The notes under the pieces are model-generated. The model was given only the letters and a program-made list of their open reading frames with translations, searched no databases and was not told the origin of the DNA. From Eunapius fragilis (lineage: Eukaryota > Porifera > Demospongiae > Spongillida > Spongillidae), in the NCBI GenBank assembly GCA_963681505.1, contig OY811985.1, forward strand, positions 4,586,183 through 4,650,182: DNA of 64,000 bases, given 5' to 3'. Positions 42,105 through 55,329 of this stretch are shown here, piece after piece. Position numbers and translations under genes: made by a program. Position 1 is the first letter of the stretch. Each line of letters begins with the position of its first letter.

Positions 42105-44545
42105 TCTACCTTATATACTGCCCAATACTAAAAAGAGAAGCATCTGCAAAAGGGAGCCAAGTTCACTGTACATAGTCTTGACTTAAATAGTAGTTCAGAA
42201 GATGATGTCACAACAGTATCTGGTAAGGAATTCCAAATATTAATAATCTTGACAGAGAAGAAATTGGATCTGAAGTTATGGTGTGGTGTAGACACCGTAC
42301 TGAGTTTAATGGAGTTACCTCTTGTACTATATGGTGACAGGTTGATGTGGAAAAAGGCTGATGCATCAGGATCAACAAGGTTTTTTACAATCTTAAAACA
42401 CATAAGGAGGTCTGAAAATACTCAGCGATACTTCAATTAATGAATGAAAACCTAGGTGTAGAAGATGATCAGCATAGCTCATAGTCGGCAGCTTTACCCG
42501 TTTAAAAATAGCTCTGGTGAAAAAGCGCTGAACCCTTTCAACACATTTAATGTCTTGTAATAGCCATGGATTCCACACTGGAGAATTATATTCCAAAATA
42601 GGTCTAACATAGGATGTAGAATCATCAAGTGTATGGAGACCCTTAAGCAGAACTGAGAGAACACCTTTGGAAAGCCTTTGCAGCAATAGATGCTCAATGT
42701 AAGCTGGACTTAGAGTTGGATGTTATATATGCACACCAAGGTCACAAATATCATAAACTCTATTCAACGATACACCACCCAAGGAGTAAGAATTATTTGC
42801 AGAGTTATGTCCAAAAGATATTACACTACATTTCTGATAAGCAATATTAAATTGCCAGCTTTGAGACCATTTACAAAAATTCGACAATGATAGGGACAAA
42901 GGTGAAATTGAATCAGAAGAGTGAGCAGCATAGAGTTTAGTATATCATCTGCAAATATTTTAGCTTGAACTGGTGGTACCAAACAATCAGGATGGTCATT
43001 GATATATATATAAGGAGCAAAAGAGGACCAAGCACAGAACCCTGCGGAACACCACAGGTAGTGATGAAGATAATGGCTGACCAATATAGACTTGCTGAAA
43101 ACGAGCAGTTAGAAAAGAAAATAACCATCTCACCAATGAAGGACTAAAACCATAGCACTCTATCTTGAACAGCAGTTATTGAATCATAAGCTTTAGCAAA
43201 GTCAATATATACGGAGTCAATTTTAGAACCAATATCAGTGAACATGCAGTGTCCATTCATTAAGTGTGGCTAGCAATTGGGTACAAGTAGAATGCCTGGC
43301 AAGAAAACCAAATTGATCGGTTGTTAGAGCAGAGAAAGGATATCATTGAATCATAAACAATAGACTCCATTACTTTGCAGCAAACACTGGTTAGAGAAAC
43401 TGGACAATAATTACTAGGTAATTTTCAGGACCCTTTTTTGAAAATGGAACAAACAATTGCCTGTTTCCAACTCTGAGGTATACACCCACAATCCATAGAC
43501 AAGTAAAAAGCCTGGACAATGGAAAGGCAATGGCATAAGCAATTGATTAAAAAAAACCAGCAGGAAAACTATCAGGGGTTCTGGAGTATTTGGAAGGAAG
43601 ACGCTTAAGAGTACAAAACATTTTATAATGTGTAAAGTCAGCTTGTTGATATTCCTGATGACAAGAATTCTTTAGATGGAAGACAGGGAAGACACCTTGT
43701 CTGTAGGAAAAAACTGAAACAAAGTAAGCATTAAAAACATTACATTTGTCAGGATCAGTTGCAGCAAGAGAACCATCAGTCTTCATGAGGGGCGGAACAG
43801 TAGATATGTGAGCAAGTTTGGAATTGACATATGAATACAATCTGGATAAATTGTTGCTTCTGATAATATTTCGTTCATGAGATTCATAAAAGGACTGAAC
43901 GGCAAGTTTGTACTCTCTAGCAATTTTCCTGTAGACCACTCTGTCCTTATGATACCACTGTTTCTTTAGGAGTAATAACTTACGAATCCGCTTTAGACAT
44001 GGTGGCTTTCTAGACACAATTCGTATAGGAAAAAACCTTTCAATACACTCATTCAAATACATTGAGAAAGCATTCCAGAACTCATCAACTGAACAAGATT
44101 GCTGAAGCATTAGCCAGTCTATATCCAGTAGGAAAGATATAATTGAGTCATAATCAGCAGCACCAAATTGCTGACAATAAGAAATAGAGTTTGAGGGAAG
44201 ATCACTAGGACAAGAAACTAAGAATTCAACAGATGAGTGAGCGCAAGAAATAGCAAAGGGATCAACAACCGAAACATCCAACGTCATGACAACATCAGAA
44301 ACCATCACGAGGTCAATACAGTTATTACCACGAGTGGGTAGATTAACAACCTGGGTAAACCCATTTTGCAAAATGCATGTCAAGAAAAGGCTGCTATACA
44401 CTGAACCATTATTAATGAGAACACTCCAGTCGATAAGAGGATAATTGAAATCACCGACCACAAAAACAGGTACTTTTAGTGTCTCAGTATAACTGTCAAG
44501 AAATGAACATAAGCATGAAAAATGATTGATATCATTCGCCAACGG
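42105..44545 (-). pseudogene. CR1/L2-like LINE, 5'-truncated ORF2
   Basis: Reading on the minus strand: the end of an apurinic-type endonuclease (VPVFVVGDFNYPLIDW; GNNCIDLVMVSDVV; frame 44542-43547), the linker (RRIVSRKPPCLKR; YKLAVQSFYESHE), then reverse transcriptase in broken frames: QFGFLARHSTCTQLLATL, VYIDFAKAYDSI, CGVPQGSVLGPLL, KIFADDI (the F-A-D-D box, here only partly followed by the expected T), YVRPILEYNSPVWNP, and a tail ending NIWNSLPDTVV and LLFKSRL. Order and motifs are those of CR1/L2/Rex1-type elements. Several frameshifts and stops make it inactive. The 3' end is followed on the minus strand by a (GTA)n-type tail (GTACAGTAGTAGTAGTAAAC). The start of the endonuclease is missing. 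Confidence 0.88.
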
Positions 44546-44615
44546 TTGTATGCCATATCAATGCGGCAACTTCCACATACATAGTTGGGACAGTGTTCAG
44601 CAAATATCACACTTC

Positions 44616-44870
44616 ACCTTTAATCTCCAGGCTCGCGTCCTAGATCTAGACGCGTTACCGTCCTAGATCTAGGACGAACTTTGAAGGCTTTTCCTGATCA
44701 CGTTTGGCCGAAAAAGTGTGGTTTGATTTTGAAGCATAAGCATCATACAGTACACTATATGTGTTCATTTTGATTAGTTTTGCTCATTGATGATCGCAGC
44801 GAGTTGTCAACACTTTTAACTATGAATTTCTGTCCTAGATCTAGGACATCTGGAGATTAAAGATTAAGGT
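44616..44870. repeat. MITE with GTCCTAGATCTAGGAC palindromes
   Basis: ACCTTTAATCTCCAG at 44616 is mirrored by CTGGAGATTAAAGATTAAGGT ending at 44870. The exact 16-base palindrome GTCCTAGATCTAGGAC is present at both sides (about 44661 and 44831), and a variant, GTCCTAGATCTAGAC, at 44637. It lies 70 bases upstream of the truncated LINE. Confidence 0.82.
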
Positions 44871-45244
44871 ACTCCAAATTTTCAAATGATAATTGACACA
44901 AAAGACTCGCGCATTGAAATTTATGGCTAATTAAAAATTCAGTGTCTTATAACTCATGATAGATATGGTAGTCAAATTACTGATGTCATTTGATAGAAAG
45001 AAAACTTGAAAAAGTATGCGTACACACGAGGGTGATTTTGATGAACGCCGCTATTCCATATTGAAAAAACATTGCATGTGGTCGATTACATACTCATGCA
45101 AAGTACAGTCATTACGGTCACCATGCAGCACTGATCACCGGCCGTGCAGTAAAATCTCATTATCATGCATATCAATATGAACGACTAAAATTAAATTACT
45201 ACGTTAAACTGACCAATATCATCCGGAAAACTGTTTGCATGTTA

Positions 45245-45395
45245 AATGGGTGGCACATCAGGCCTTGCACTGGAGGGCGTGTACTCAGGCCAAGTAGGTA
45301 TATCATCCATATATGGTACAACCATGCATATATCATATATAGGAGTGAATACCTGCACGTTTGGCCTGAGTGCACGCCTTCCATTGCAATGGGCC
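45245..45395. repeat. Imperfect hairpin, MITE-like
   Basis: GGGCGTGTACTCAGGCCAA in the left arm pairs with TTGGCCTGAGTGCACGCC in the right, and TTGCACTGG with CCATTGCAA further out. Two or three mismatches per 20 bases; the loop is (ATAT)-rich. Possibly an old member of a repeat family. Confidence 0.65.
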
Positions 45396-46148
45396 CACAT
45401 ATTATTCAGGAAAAAGGGAAACAAGATGAGAATTCAGCTAATGAGACGAACTCAATTCATTCTCAGCAAAGGCTCACCTGCATATTATCGCCGCGTGCTT
45501 GGTGGCAATTATTTTCAGGAGGGTGCGTTTAAACTAGACACCTATAAGACTTGATGGCGGCACACTCTGAGTCTCAGGTATTTGAACTGTTAAAACTCAG
45601 CTAAATAACCCAGAGCCATGCATGCTCAGTGTAAATTCGAACGATCTCGAGTCTGATAGGGAAAAAAGCACCATGGAAGTACAACAACGAACAACAAAGT
45701 GATGCTTGCCTCTCTGTTACTAATTAAGCTAATTATGTTTATGCCATTGGGTAAGTTAATTTAGCAGTCTCATCGTGCATTTTGGCTTCGCATTCACGCG
45801 TTTTGGCTGTTGGCCTCACGCACTGAAACTGTCTAAACATGATAGGTCTGCACATCGCTTACATGCAATTCAATACCCATGGTTCAGATGTATCGCAATG
45901 TCCTTTGCAATTGACTCCCTTCCGAATTAAGCCACACGTAACACAAATGCTGCTTGATTGTGGAGCTAGCAAAATGATATATTTACCCGAAGTTAAAGCC
46001 TTTAACATCCATTTCATGCTCCTTTATGTCTTAATAGCAAAAGAAAAAAAAAATCGAGAAATTCGTATATAAAAAAGATACCAAATTATGGCGTTCCAGA
46101 GAATCGAGCATACAAAAATAAATAATAAATATGAGTAAGCCGCTATGA
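45396..46148. other. Spacer downstream of cystine-knot gene A
   Basis: No gene recognised. AATAAATAATAAATATG at 46119-46135 (plus) is AT-rich only; a polyadenylation signal for the minus-strand gene would be read here as TTTATT and is available at about 46115. Confidence 0.4.
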
Positions 46149-46673
46149 TTAGCGATGCGAATTACAGGGGCTGCAATTACAGTCTATTGCAGCTGCAATG
46201 TGATACGATATAGTTTCTGTTGTACCACCGCACTGGAAAGTAACAGTTCTTTTTGAGAAACGATATGTGGTAGCTCGACAGCAGGAGCATTGTGACTCTT
46301 TGTAAGGTCTGTCTTTGAGGTAGTGCACGTATGAGATGCATGTTCCCGAACACACGGGTACGGCGACCATCAATCCGGGCGAGCATCCCTCTCGAGGGGA
46401 ACCGACTGTGATATTTACCAGCTTCTTTTGACAATCCGTTCGAGTTAGTGGTGCAGGGAGGGTGGTAGCGGGAGAAGCAGTTGTATTGCCTTTTACGGAG
46501 GGTGGCGATGCTTCCGTTGTGGCGAGAGTAGCGGTGGAATTGGTGGGTAACGAGTCGTTATTGCTGCCGTTTTGTTTGGGTGCTCCGTACGAACTTTGTA
46601 GTAGAGCGATGAGCACGCAAAGTAGCACAAGGAAATGCTGAGTGCTCGTGTCTGAGGTTGAGGCTGCGTTCAT
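46149..46673 (-). CDS. Secreted C-terminal cystine-knot protein A
   Basis: 174 residues in one exon from the start at 46673. The N-terminus is a signal peptide (FLVLLCVLIALLQSSYG, cleavage expected near SYGAP), followed by a Ser/Thr/Pro/Asn-rich stretch of about 60 residues with N-x-S/T sites (NGSNNDS, NSTAT, NTTAS) suited to glycosylation. The last 90 residues have the C-terminal cystine-knot pattern: C-QKKLVNITVG, EGCSPGLMVAVPVCSGTCIS, CSCCRATTYRF, VTFQCGGTTETISY, and IDCNCSPC. C-x-G-x-C with CSCCR and a final C-x-C is shared by CTCK domains in mucins, von Willebrand factor and several extracellular ligands (family knowledge). No ligand family can be named. An upstream in-frame start (MLCFLLAHVEM) exists; the proximal one is chosen because the paralogue at 55.3 kb keeps M-N-A at the same place. 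Confidence 0.8.
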   Translation of the reverse strand: MNAASTSDTSTQHFLVLLCVLIALLQSSYGAPKQNGSNNDSLPTNSTATLATTEASPPSVKGNTTASPATTLPAPLTRTDCQKKLVNITVGSPREGCSPGLMVAVPVCSGTCISYVHYLKDRPYKESQCSCCRATTYRFSKRTVTFQCGGTTETISYHIAAAIDCNCSPCNSHR

Positions 46674-46880
46674 CTCTACGTGAGCCAAAAGAAAGCACAA
46701 CATTGCATGCATGCATACGCTCTCTGAGCAAACTGAACTAATATATACACAAGACGCGGCCTTAAACCGCGCCGATCTCACCAGCATGTAGTACCGAGGC
46801 ATGCACGCATGCGTTAGTCTTACTTCTTTGTTAAATAGTCTGCGCACTGTTTGTCCGCTTTTTGAGCCCACTGCTATCGC
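46674..46880 (-). promoter_or_regulatory. Upstream region shared with the paralogue
   Basis: Words such as AGTCTGCGCACTG, TTGT(C/T)CG and GTCTTTTATATT appear here in the same order as in 55990-56125 upstream of cystine-knot gene B. On the minus strand AATATAAAAGAC can serve as a TATA region. The upstream sequence was therefore duplicated with the gene or is under constraint. Confidence 0.6.
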
Positions 46881-46919
46881 GAGTCTTTTATATTGTTTAT
46901 GAGGAAATGATTTGCCCAC

Positions 46920-48330
46920 ATTACTGCAGCATTAATTATGCATGCGTTTGTTACTTCCTATTTCAGCCGGTTTGAATCATGAATGAGCTAGATATACGAC
47001 TGTACGCACGCATGCCAGTTATTAAAACAGGGTCATTTACTTTTAAACTTAAACTATATATCAGTGAGCACACAAAATTATTTATACACTAATATAATGT
47101 TTATTTAAGCTAGTTAGGGTTTGAGGCGACATTATTGAGACTTGCCGCCTTAGATGCGGTGCATGGATGCAGTCATTACAGAGTCGGTTATGTATGCACG
47201 CGGTCAGAAAAAGAACGCATGGTGCGGTTGGTGGGGTGTATTGATTTGGGTCATATAGTTAAGGTCTCTTAGTCGAGAAGCCTTTGTGTATGGTGTGGTG
47301 GTCTCTTAGTCGAACTACATGTTTATTAGTAGGCGCTGGGCTTTCTCAACACATGCACCTGAATTTATCTAGAAGCCATGCGAGTCCACAAGAGCAATAC
47401 TTAGTCCGACATAGATTGTGCATAAACACGAGTAAGAACCTAATTAAGAGTACAATATCATCTGATGTGTGTGAAAAAAAAAAAAAAATTAGCGGTTCGC
47501 TTAATATCAGGCGATAAATATATGAATTCACTTTCGTGTGCCTTTACTAAACGCTATTGATCCATCTACTAATTTCACCGCTGTTTAAACGTAGTGAATT
47601 AATATGACTCTTCGCTAAGAAAGCTAACAGTTTCTGCAATCTTTTGTGAATGTAATTATTTGTGCTGATGTGAAAGTGCTGATGTGAAAGTGCTGATGTG
47701 CGGCAAAGAAAGCTAACAGTTTCTACAAATTTATTGTGAATGTAATTATGTTGTGCTGATATGCGAGTGTGTGAAAGTACTGATGTGCGAGCCACTACCG
47801 TATGGTGGCAGTTATGAATGACACAATCTTGACCTCTCAGTCCTCGATCGATATAAAATTCCGTCACAATGTCATTGTTCTAATTACGACCTGGACACAA
47901 AAGATAGTCCATTGACGTTAAGTCTTATAACCGCATCAGTGAAATTAAGTGTGGAGACCCGCCTTGGTCAGTGTGTTGTGGACTTGTGGCATCACGGGAA
48001 GAGGGCGGTGTACCGGATGATCATAGAAGCTTGCATATGACGTCATAACTGAAACTGCATGACCTATCAACTACGGTAATTTATTGAAAACGTCAGTGCA
48101 TGATGTCAAAAAAGGCTTCGGGAGTCTCGGGAATTAAGGATTTTGCACTGTAAATTCCACCAGTATCTCAATCCAAATCCTATCTTAAGACGTGCCATGG
48201 ATTATACTTGGATTAATCATATGTTGAGCTTTTATCATCATATTGCATGGGATTGCACGCATCGATCACTATACCGCAATTTGAATCGGACAACATGCTT
48301 TAAGCACGATTTGAAATTTTAAAGGCGCTG
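46920..48330. other. Spacer with an 89-bp tandem duplication
   Basis: AAGAAAGCTAACAGTTTCT starts at 47617 and again at 47706; both units continue with AATGTAATTAT and TGTGCTGAT, and the first ends in three copies of GTGAAAGTGCTGAT. The words CGACATAGATTGTGCATAAA near 47408 recur (as CGACATAGGTTGTACGTGTG) near 61376, showing a dispersed repeat. No gene recognised. Confidence 0.6.
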
Positions 48331-49978
48331 ATTGAAAAATAGAGGCGTTTGCCAAAGCAATTCAATATTTGGTGGGTGCAGAATGCTTCACCCTGTGGAG
48401 CTAGGCTTCTGCAAGCTGCATGCCCGCCTTGTCAGGACTACTTTTCCGTTGATTCGACCAGGACATGCATCATTGCTTTGCACAGACCAGCTGTTGTTCC
48501 AGTCTATGTTTTATTTTTAGAAAGCATTCTCCTGTTCATTTCGTGGCTTCGTGGCTAGCTTTTTATCATCTTTGTATTATTTTTGGTTTATTGGTTGAGC
48601 AGTGTAACACTGATAGACATGGTCTTGTAGGGGGTGTAGTCCTACAGTCCCGGAAGTCCTGGTCCCGAAGGGACAGTATGGTTTTGACCCTTAATTAATT
48701 TTTCTCTCGTATGGAACATACAAAGGCGCTGTCCCTTGGGGTTAAAAAATTTTTTGCAGGAGAGTGTTCAAATTGCTTCAAAATTAATGCACATGCATAT
48801 GCACGTATATAGAGGGATCCCATCGCTTTTTGATTCATTCTACATGTTTGCCTTAGTACCGGGAAGAAAAGCGCATGGCCATGATTGTATAGCATCCCAT
48901 GCCATGCATATATATCAGATGGCGGTTTACTTAATCATATTGGCGCCGAACGCACCCATTCAGTTTCAGTTTGTGACGATGTCATATACACTGAAACCTC
49001 TATAGTCATCCGGTACGGGGTAGGTCATAATCTCTCACCTCCTCTTTCCTTCCTGTAATGCCACCGTGCACAGTGGAGCCTCCACAGAGGTCATACATGT
49101 AATATGCTCCTGCATGACATGGTTTAGTCTAAACATTGTATAATTTACAATCAAATACCGTTGTAGTAGAGTAGAGCTAGGTTTTGTTGTGACTTCGTTT
49201 GGGATCATGACCGCCATACAAGAGGTGCACTAAGGACTGCTCCTGCATGTACAACGTTTAAATGCATGAAAATTGGTGTGGTACTTGTAACAAATAATTT
49301 TTTAATTTAACCTGTTGCAAACTGAGAACATTATGGCTAATTTTTTTTCAATTGAGCACCTATTGGCAATAGTTTTTACAAACTCCGATATGACTGAATT
49401 AAAATGCAAATAGAAATCTATTGTTGTTCCAAGTTAGTTTTCATGCATCATCAATAACAATCATAACCATTCCAAAAGGTCCCTATATCATAATGCCTAT
49501 GCAAGAACTGTAAATGCCTAACATCATACAGTTGCAGGACTTCATAGCATAATGCACCTCATCTGATTAGATTGTCTTCCATTCCACCATCCAGTACACA
49601 TTAACTGCTGACTTGGTATCAAGTAGTAGTAATACCAACATTGCATGATTGCACAATGCCTTTTGCACATTGTGCTTACACAGATGGGAGTCTGCAATAG
49701 TTTCTACGGTTGCATTAGTAAATGCCCCATCAGCATTACACATGGGCACATAATTACGTCCCTTTCTTTTTTTCATGACTTGTACAGCACTGTATTGTTG
49801 GCTCGCATTTTTCTCAAACACCAATTATGCATGCCCTCTGTTCTTTTAACAGCTGCCTTTTGCTCTAGTCTACTCTGACCGGTTATGTCTTCCTCTTCCA
49901 TTATTTCCAATGGAGATATCTGTGCATGTGTGGGTCACATGCGCCTGATACCTGATGTAGGCTTATAACAGTTAAGCT

Positions 49979-49980
<2 letters not shown>
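48331..49980. other. No gene recognised
   Basis: Only short frames, none with recognisable domains. The local palindrome CCCGGAAGTCCTGGTCCCGAAGGGAC lies near 48650. Confidence 0.4.
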
Positions 49981-51311
<1,331 letters not shown>

Positions 51312-52515
51312 CATAGATTGAAGAATACCTGGATACGAAACGCGTCACGTGATCCATTGAATTGTCAATAGTAGGCGGCGGACCCTTTCAAGTGAACTGT
51401 GTTTCGGTTAACCCTTTTGTAGATTACGCTTTCCCCCCTACTTTCACTGCTGTTTAAGAGAAAAATCGAGATCTTAGGCATTCTTCGTACTCCCACTGAT
51501 CTTGCTTTCCAGGTTAGTAACTATTGTTCATGCAAATCACTGAGCACACTCTACGTAGGTACCGTATCTGTCATTTCCGCCTCTTCGGAACATATATCTC
51601 AGCTTAGAGATGCTTCCAACTATTCATTTCTAAAAGCAAAGCATTATGCTATTCCCTCTGTGGAACGAACGTATAGCCGTTGTAAGGGGCTTTAGCATGT
51701 GTGTACAACTGCCTGGTGAACAGGTCGCGGACCCACCGTGTTTCGGAACATAGTGTGTGAGTCAGACACACGCAACAAAGTCCAAATTTGTTTTTCAATG
51801 TTCAGAAAGAGTTGTTCTGTGGAACGCATACAACCAAAGGTGGACCAACGTTATGCAAATGTCTTATAGAAGTTATAGTTGTGCGGGTTATTTTCATTAA
51901 ATCGTCCCTGGACCGATATATGTTTCGGTACATCTCTTGCACGGTCAGTGCAAGCTACACTGTATATAGCACTTAGACACATCTACGCAGTTACTATGAT
52001 CACTTGTAGGGAATGCACTTATAGTACTTAAAGTTGTGTAGTAGCTGATTGAACAAATGCCTTGTAAGCACGATTGATGAATCGACTGCAGACCAATGAC
52101 ACAGAAAAAGCGTTTCCAAATAGGCGGCAATTCCATCAAACGTGCCTGTTTGAAACATCTGTAAGCTCTCTCTCTCTAGCTGAATGTGCTTTTATTCTTG
52201 GGTGATGTAGACAAGCTAGAATAGCCGAACGTAACCCGGCCACAGCAAAATGTATTGAAAACAACGGACCAACGGTATCGGAAGTTGTAAGCAACTCGTT
52301 AAGAGGATCTGTTTTGGCCTGTGTTTCAGGTATCTTACTGTCTGTAATCGTTACCTGTATCGCTCGTATTATGCTCGTATTATGGCAAGTCAGTTTCGGC
52401 CCTTGGTAGGCTATCTCTTTATAAGTTTAATTTTACACCAAATGTGTCACGTGCCGAAACGCGGATCATTTCTAATTATCTCCGCGTTTCGTATCCAGGT
52501 ATTCTTCAATCTATG
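51312..52515. mobile_element. 1.2-kb non-autonomous TIR element
   Basis: Perfect 33-base terminal inverted repeats: 51312-51344, starting CATAGATTGAAGAATACCTG, and 52483-52515. Just inside each, CACGTG occurs (TCACGTGATCC left; GTCACGTGCCGAAACGCGG right). The core has no long frame but repeatedly uses the words GTGTTTCGG, GGACCAACG and GGACCCACC. So this is a deletion derivative or a MITE-like passenger of an unknown DNA transposon. Flanking duplications are not evident. Confidence 0.88.
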
Positions 52516-53103
52516 CTATAACCAAATAACGCTGTCAGTGAGTAGTGCTATTCCATAAAAATGAGCTCTAAGATGTGGCAATGGTGTTGTTTGAAAACTA
52601 ACCAAGAAAAACTCCAACAGGTAAAACCTAACAATTATACTGTTTCATTACACAGACAGGTTGATGGCTAGTGCAGGGTATACACACCATTTTCTCGGTC
52701 ACTACCATAATGCACTTAGTAATATGACATTATTCATTTTATCAATTTTTCTCCTTTGCTGATCTAAGTTACAACACACGTGACTACAATACTTAAATCG
52801 CGTACATGAGTGTGGAACACTTGCATGTTGAAGGACATCAAATTTATGAACATGTTCAAAGATACTTCACCTGTCGTGTTTGTCAACAAGCTAATATTTA
52901 AAGTACAGGTTATGGTGATTGCTTAATACAGTTCACATGAATGATCTTGAATATTGTAGATTTGTTTCAAAATTGTAAACCATTATGCCGATCTTCCGAT
53001 TTGATCCTTTTTTTTCCTTTGCTGAACTAAGTCACAGCACACATGGCCTGGACAAGAGGCTTCTAGCTAAAGACCTTCCATACTGTGATCGTAAATCCAA
53101 TAT

Positions 53104-53262
53104 AAACGCCGCGGCGTTTTTTAATTTTGTTCCGACTAAACGCCGCGGCGTTTATATGAGATTATACGGGTAGTTGAAGAGAACACACTTAAACCACGAG
53201 CACTTGAAAAAATTAATTTTTTTCCGAATAAACGTCGCGGCGTTTATATGAGATTATACGGT
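53104..53262. repeat. CpG-rich 16-bp palindromes, three copies
   Basis: AAACGCCGCGGCGTTT occurs at 53104-53119 and 53138-53153, and as AAACGTCGCGGCGTTT at 53230-53245. The last two are each followed by ATATGAGATTATACGG, and preceded by TTCCGA(C/A)T. The sequence between them is AT-rich, which makes the CpG palindromes stand out. Confidence 0.9.
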
Positions 53263-53962
53263 AATATTCCATTAGCATTAAGTGCTACATAAGCCATTAC
53301 TTGCCTTTTCGTAACGTGTATTACAATTAACAAAGATGAGTAAGCTGTTATAACAGGGTGCAGGATATGCAGATTCTGAAGCCTTAACTCACACTGCGTA
53401 ACATATTTCACGTACTTCTGTGTGTTGTAGACGCTATTTCCAACAACGAGACTATCGGAAGTTGCATTCATAACTCCCATACAGGATTTGATAATAGCTT
53501 ATTGCATCACAGAGATGAATAGCATAAATATTCTCATGGCACAAATCGTAAGAAGTAAGGGGGAAGAATTCTGCTCTCAGTTCGGCTTTAATTGTTATTG
53601 TTGGGTGTGACTCCTCTTTTATGTGCTACACACAATATTTAGACTGTGTGCACAGTGCTAATTAAAATCATCTGAAGACGAGTGATCATATAATATTAGC
53701 CCTGGCATTGGCCCTCAAAATGCAGGGACCACATTGGCCATATCGGCTGGGTAAAGCCTTGGCCTTAGATACATTGCTTCCCACCTTCAGCACTTAAATA
53801 CAATCTAGTGATTGATTTTCTGAGTGAGTTCCAAATGTGTCAAAACCATGTGGCTGGTGATATTGCAGGAGGGGGAGGGTGTGAGAATGATGAATAGCAC
53901 CACTGATGGTAAATAGCCTAGTACTACCTCTCATCTCATGAAGAAAAAAAAACTCGTGAAAA
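53263..53962. other. No gene recognised
   Basis: Ordinary AT-rich sequence. Confidence 0.4.
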
Positions 53963-54234
53963 AAGTAATAAAAACATTCTCTATGAAAAAGTTGGCGGTG
54001 GCATATAGGATTGAAAGGCAATGCTGGTGTAAAAAGGAAGGAAGCAAGAGTCAAATAATAATGTAATAGTCCTATATTTCATACATTTGTAGGACATTAT
54101 GTTGTTTGTGTGTGAAACATAGGACAATTACATTTTCCCTTATCATTTGACCCTGTTTCCTTTCTTTTTACACCACTATTGCCTTCCAATCCTATATGCC
54201 ACCAACTTTTTCATAGAGAATGTTTTTATTACTT
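53963..54234. mobile_element. MITE, CAAGTAATAAAAAC family, copy 2
   Basis: AAGTAATAAAAACATTCTCT at 53963 is mirrored by AGAGAATGTTTTTATTACTT ending at 54234. The arms continue through GGCATATAGGATTGAAAGGC and GGTGTAAAAAGGAAGGAAGC, as in copies 1 and 3. More mismatched than copy 3, so older. Confidence 0.9.
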
Positions 54235-55329
54235 GTTAAGAATTTAATCTTAAGTTAAAAGTCTAATTAGCCAAATGATTAATGTAACACCAATACCTTA
54301 ATGCAAGGAATCAATTTAATGCTTATAATTGCCAATGTGTTGCAGACTAAGTGGTTACTGACTCGCTTAATTTTGCAGATAACTGAAACCGTAGGCCACA
54401 CCAAGCTTGTAAATGAATATGGCGGCTTTATACGCTGTCTTATATTCTCCACCAACTATTGGAACATAGTGATGAAAACATTGCATTGTCATCATCTACT
54501 AAAGATCAACAGAGCACACAAATCTAGAATGAAACCAGCCATTATAACTTATACATTTTACCAAATATTGCCGCCAATTAAGCATATAAAATGGGAATTT
54601 CAAACTGAAGGGAAAAAAATATTCTAACTAGGACTACAACAGTATAGAAAAAAAGAAAACTCAAGATTAGAATAATGTTATAACCATGCAAATAGTGGAT
54701 AGATGAAGATTAAAATGAAAAAAATTGAAAAACAGATGAAATAGGGTCAAATGTATATATATATCAGGCTATATATTATATCTGCTATTTGGAATATAGT
54801 GGAGAGTCCGCCAAAACGTTTATTAAAAATAACAGGATTGTTTATGCTACATGAGTGAAGACATTTGACGGGTTATAGTCCCCTAACAAGGTGTGGTACA
54901 CTGCTTTAATAAAATTCACATGTCTCCACAACACCCCAGGAAAAAATTAGAGGGACATAATAGTATACAACAATAAGAAAAAAAATCACAATTTGTGGCA
55001 TGTGATTGCAGCTCATGTGTGGTAGGTAATTTTTCTTCGTATGAAAGGGCAAAAAAATCTCAATGGGGATGATTTGAAAATAGCCTGTGTGATTTATTCA
55101 TTCCCATATAGTTATCCAGCACAGTTTAACCAGCCAGAAACACCAGTGTGCTTGTAATATAAAAAATGACACTTTTAATGTTCACCAAGTAAATTTTTTA
55201 ATTAATTTTTTTGTTTGCAAAGGTGCCCTCTCAATGTATCGACATTCTCGAAACAGATAGAATGATAATTATTACAAAGCAAACAAACGAACAAACACAC
55301 CAGGCCGGCCAAGCCAGGCGGCTGCATGG
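54235..55329. other. No gene recognised
   Basis: AT-rich spacer. A 108-codon frame at 54301-54627 has no recognisable domain and low complexity in its codons; not called as a gene. Confidence 0.4.

Noticed and set aside
46149..46919. 256-codon version of cystine-knot protein A starting at 46919
   Set aside because: The added N-terminus overlaps the region that matches the upstream part of paralogue B, and it would bury the signal peptide inside the protein.
54301..54627. 108-codon frame between a MITE and cystine-knot gene B
   Set aside because: AT-rich composition, no domain, no splice or start evidence; expected by chance at this base composition.
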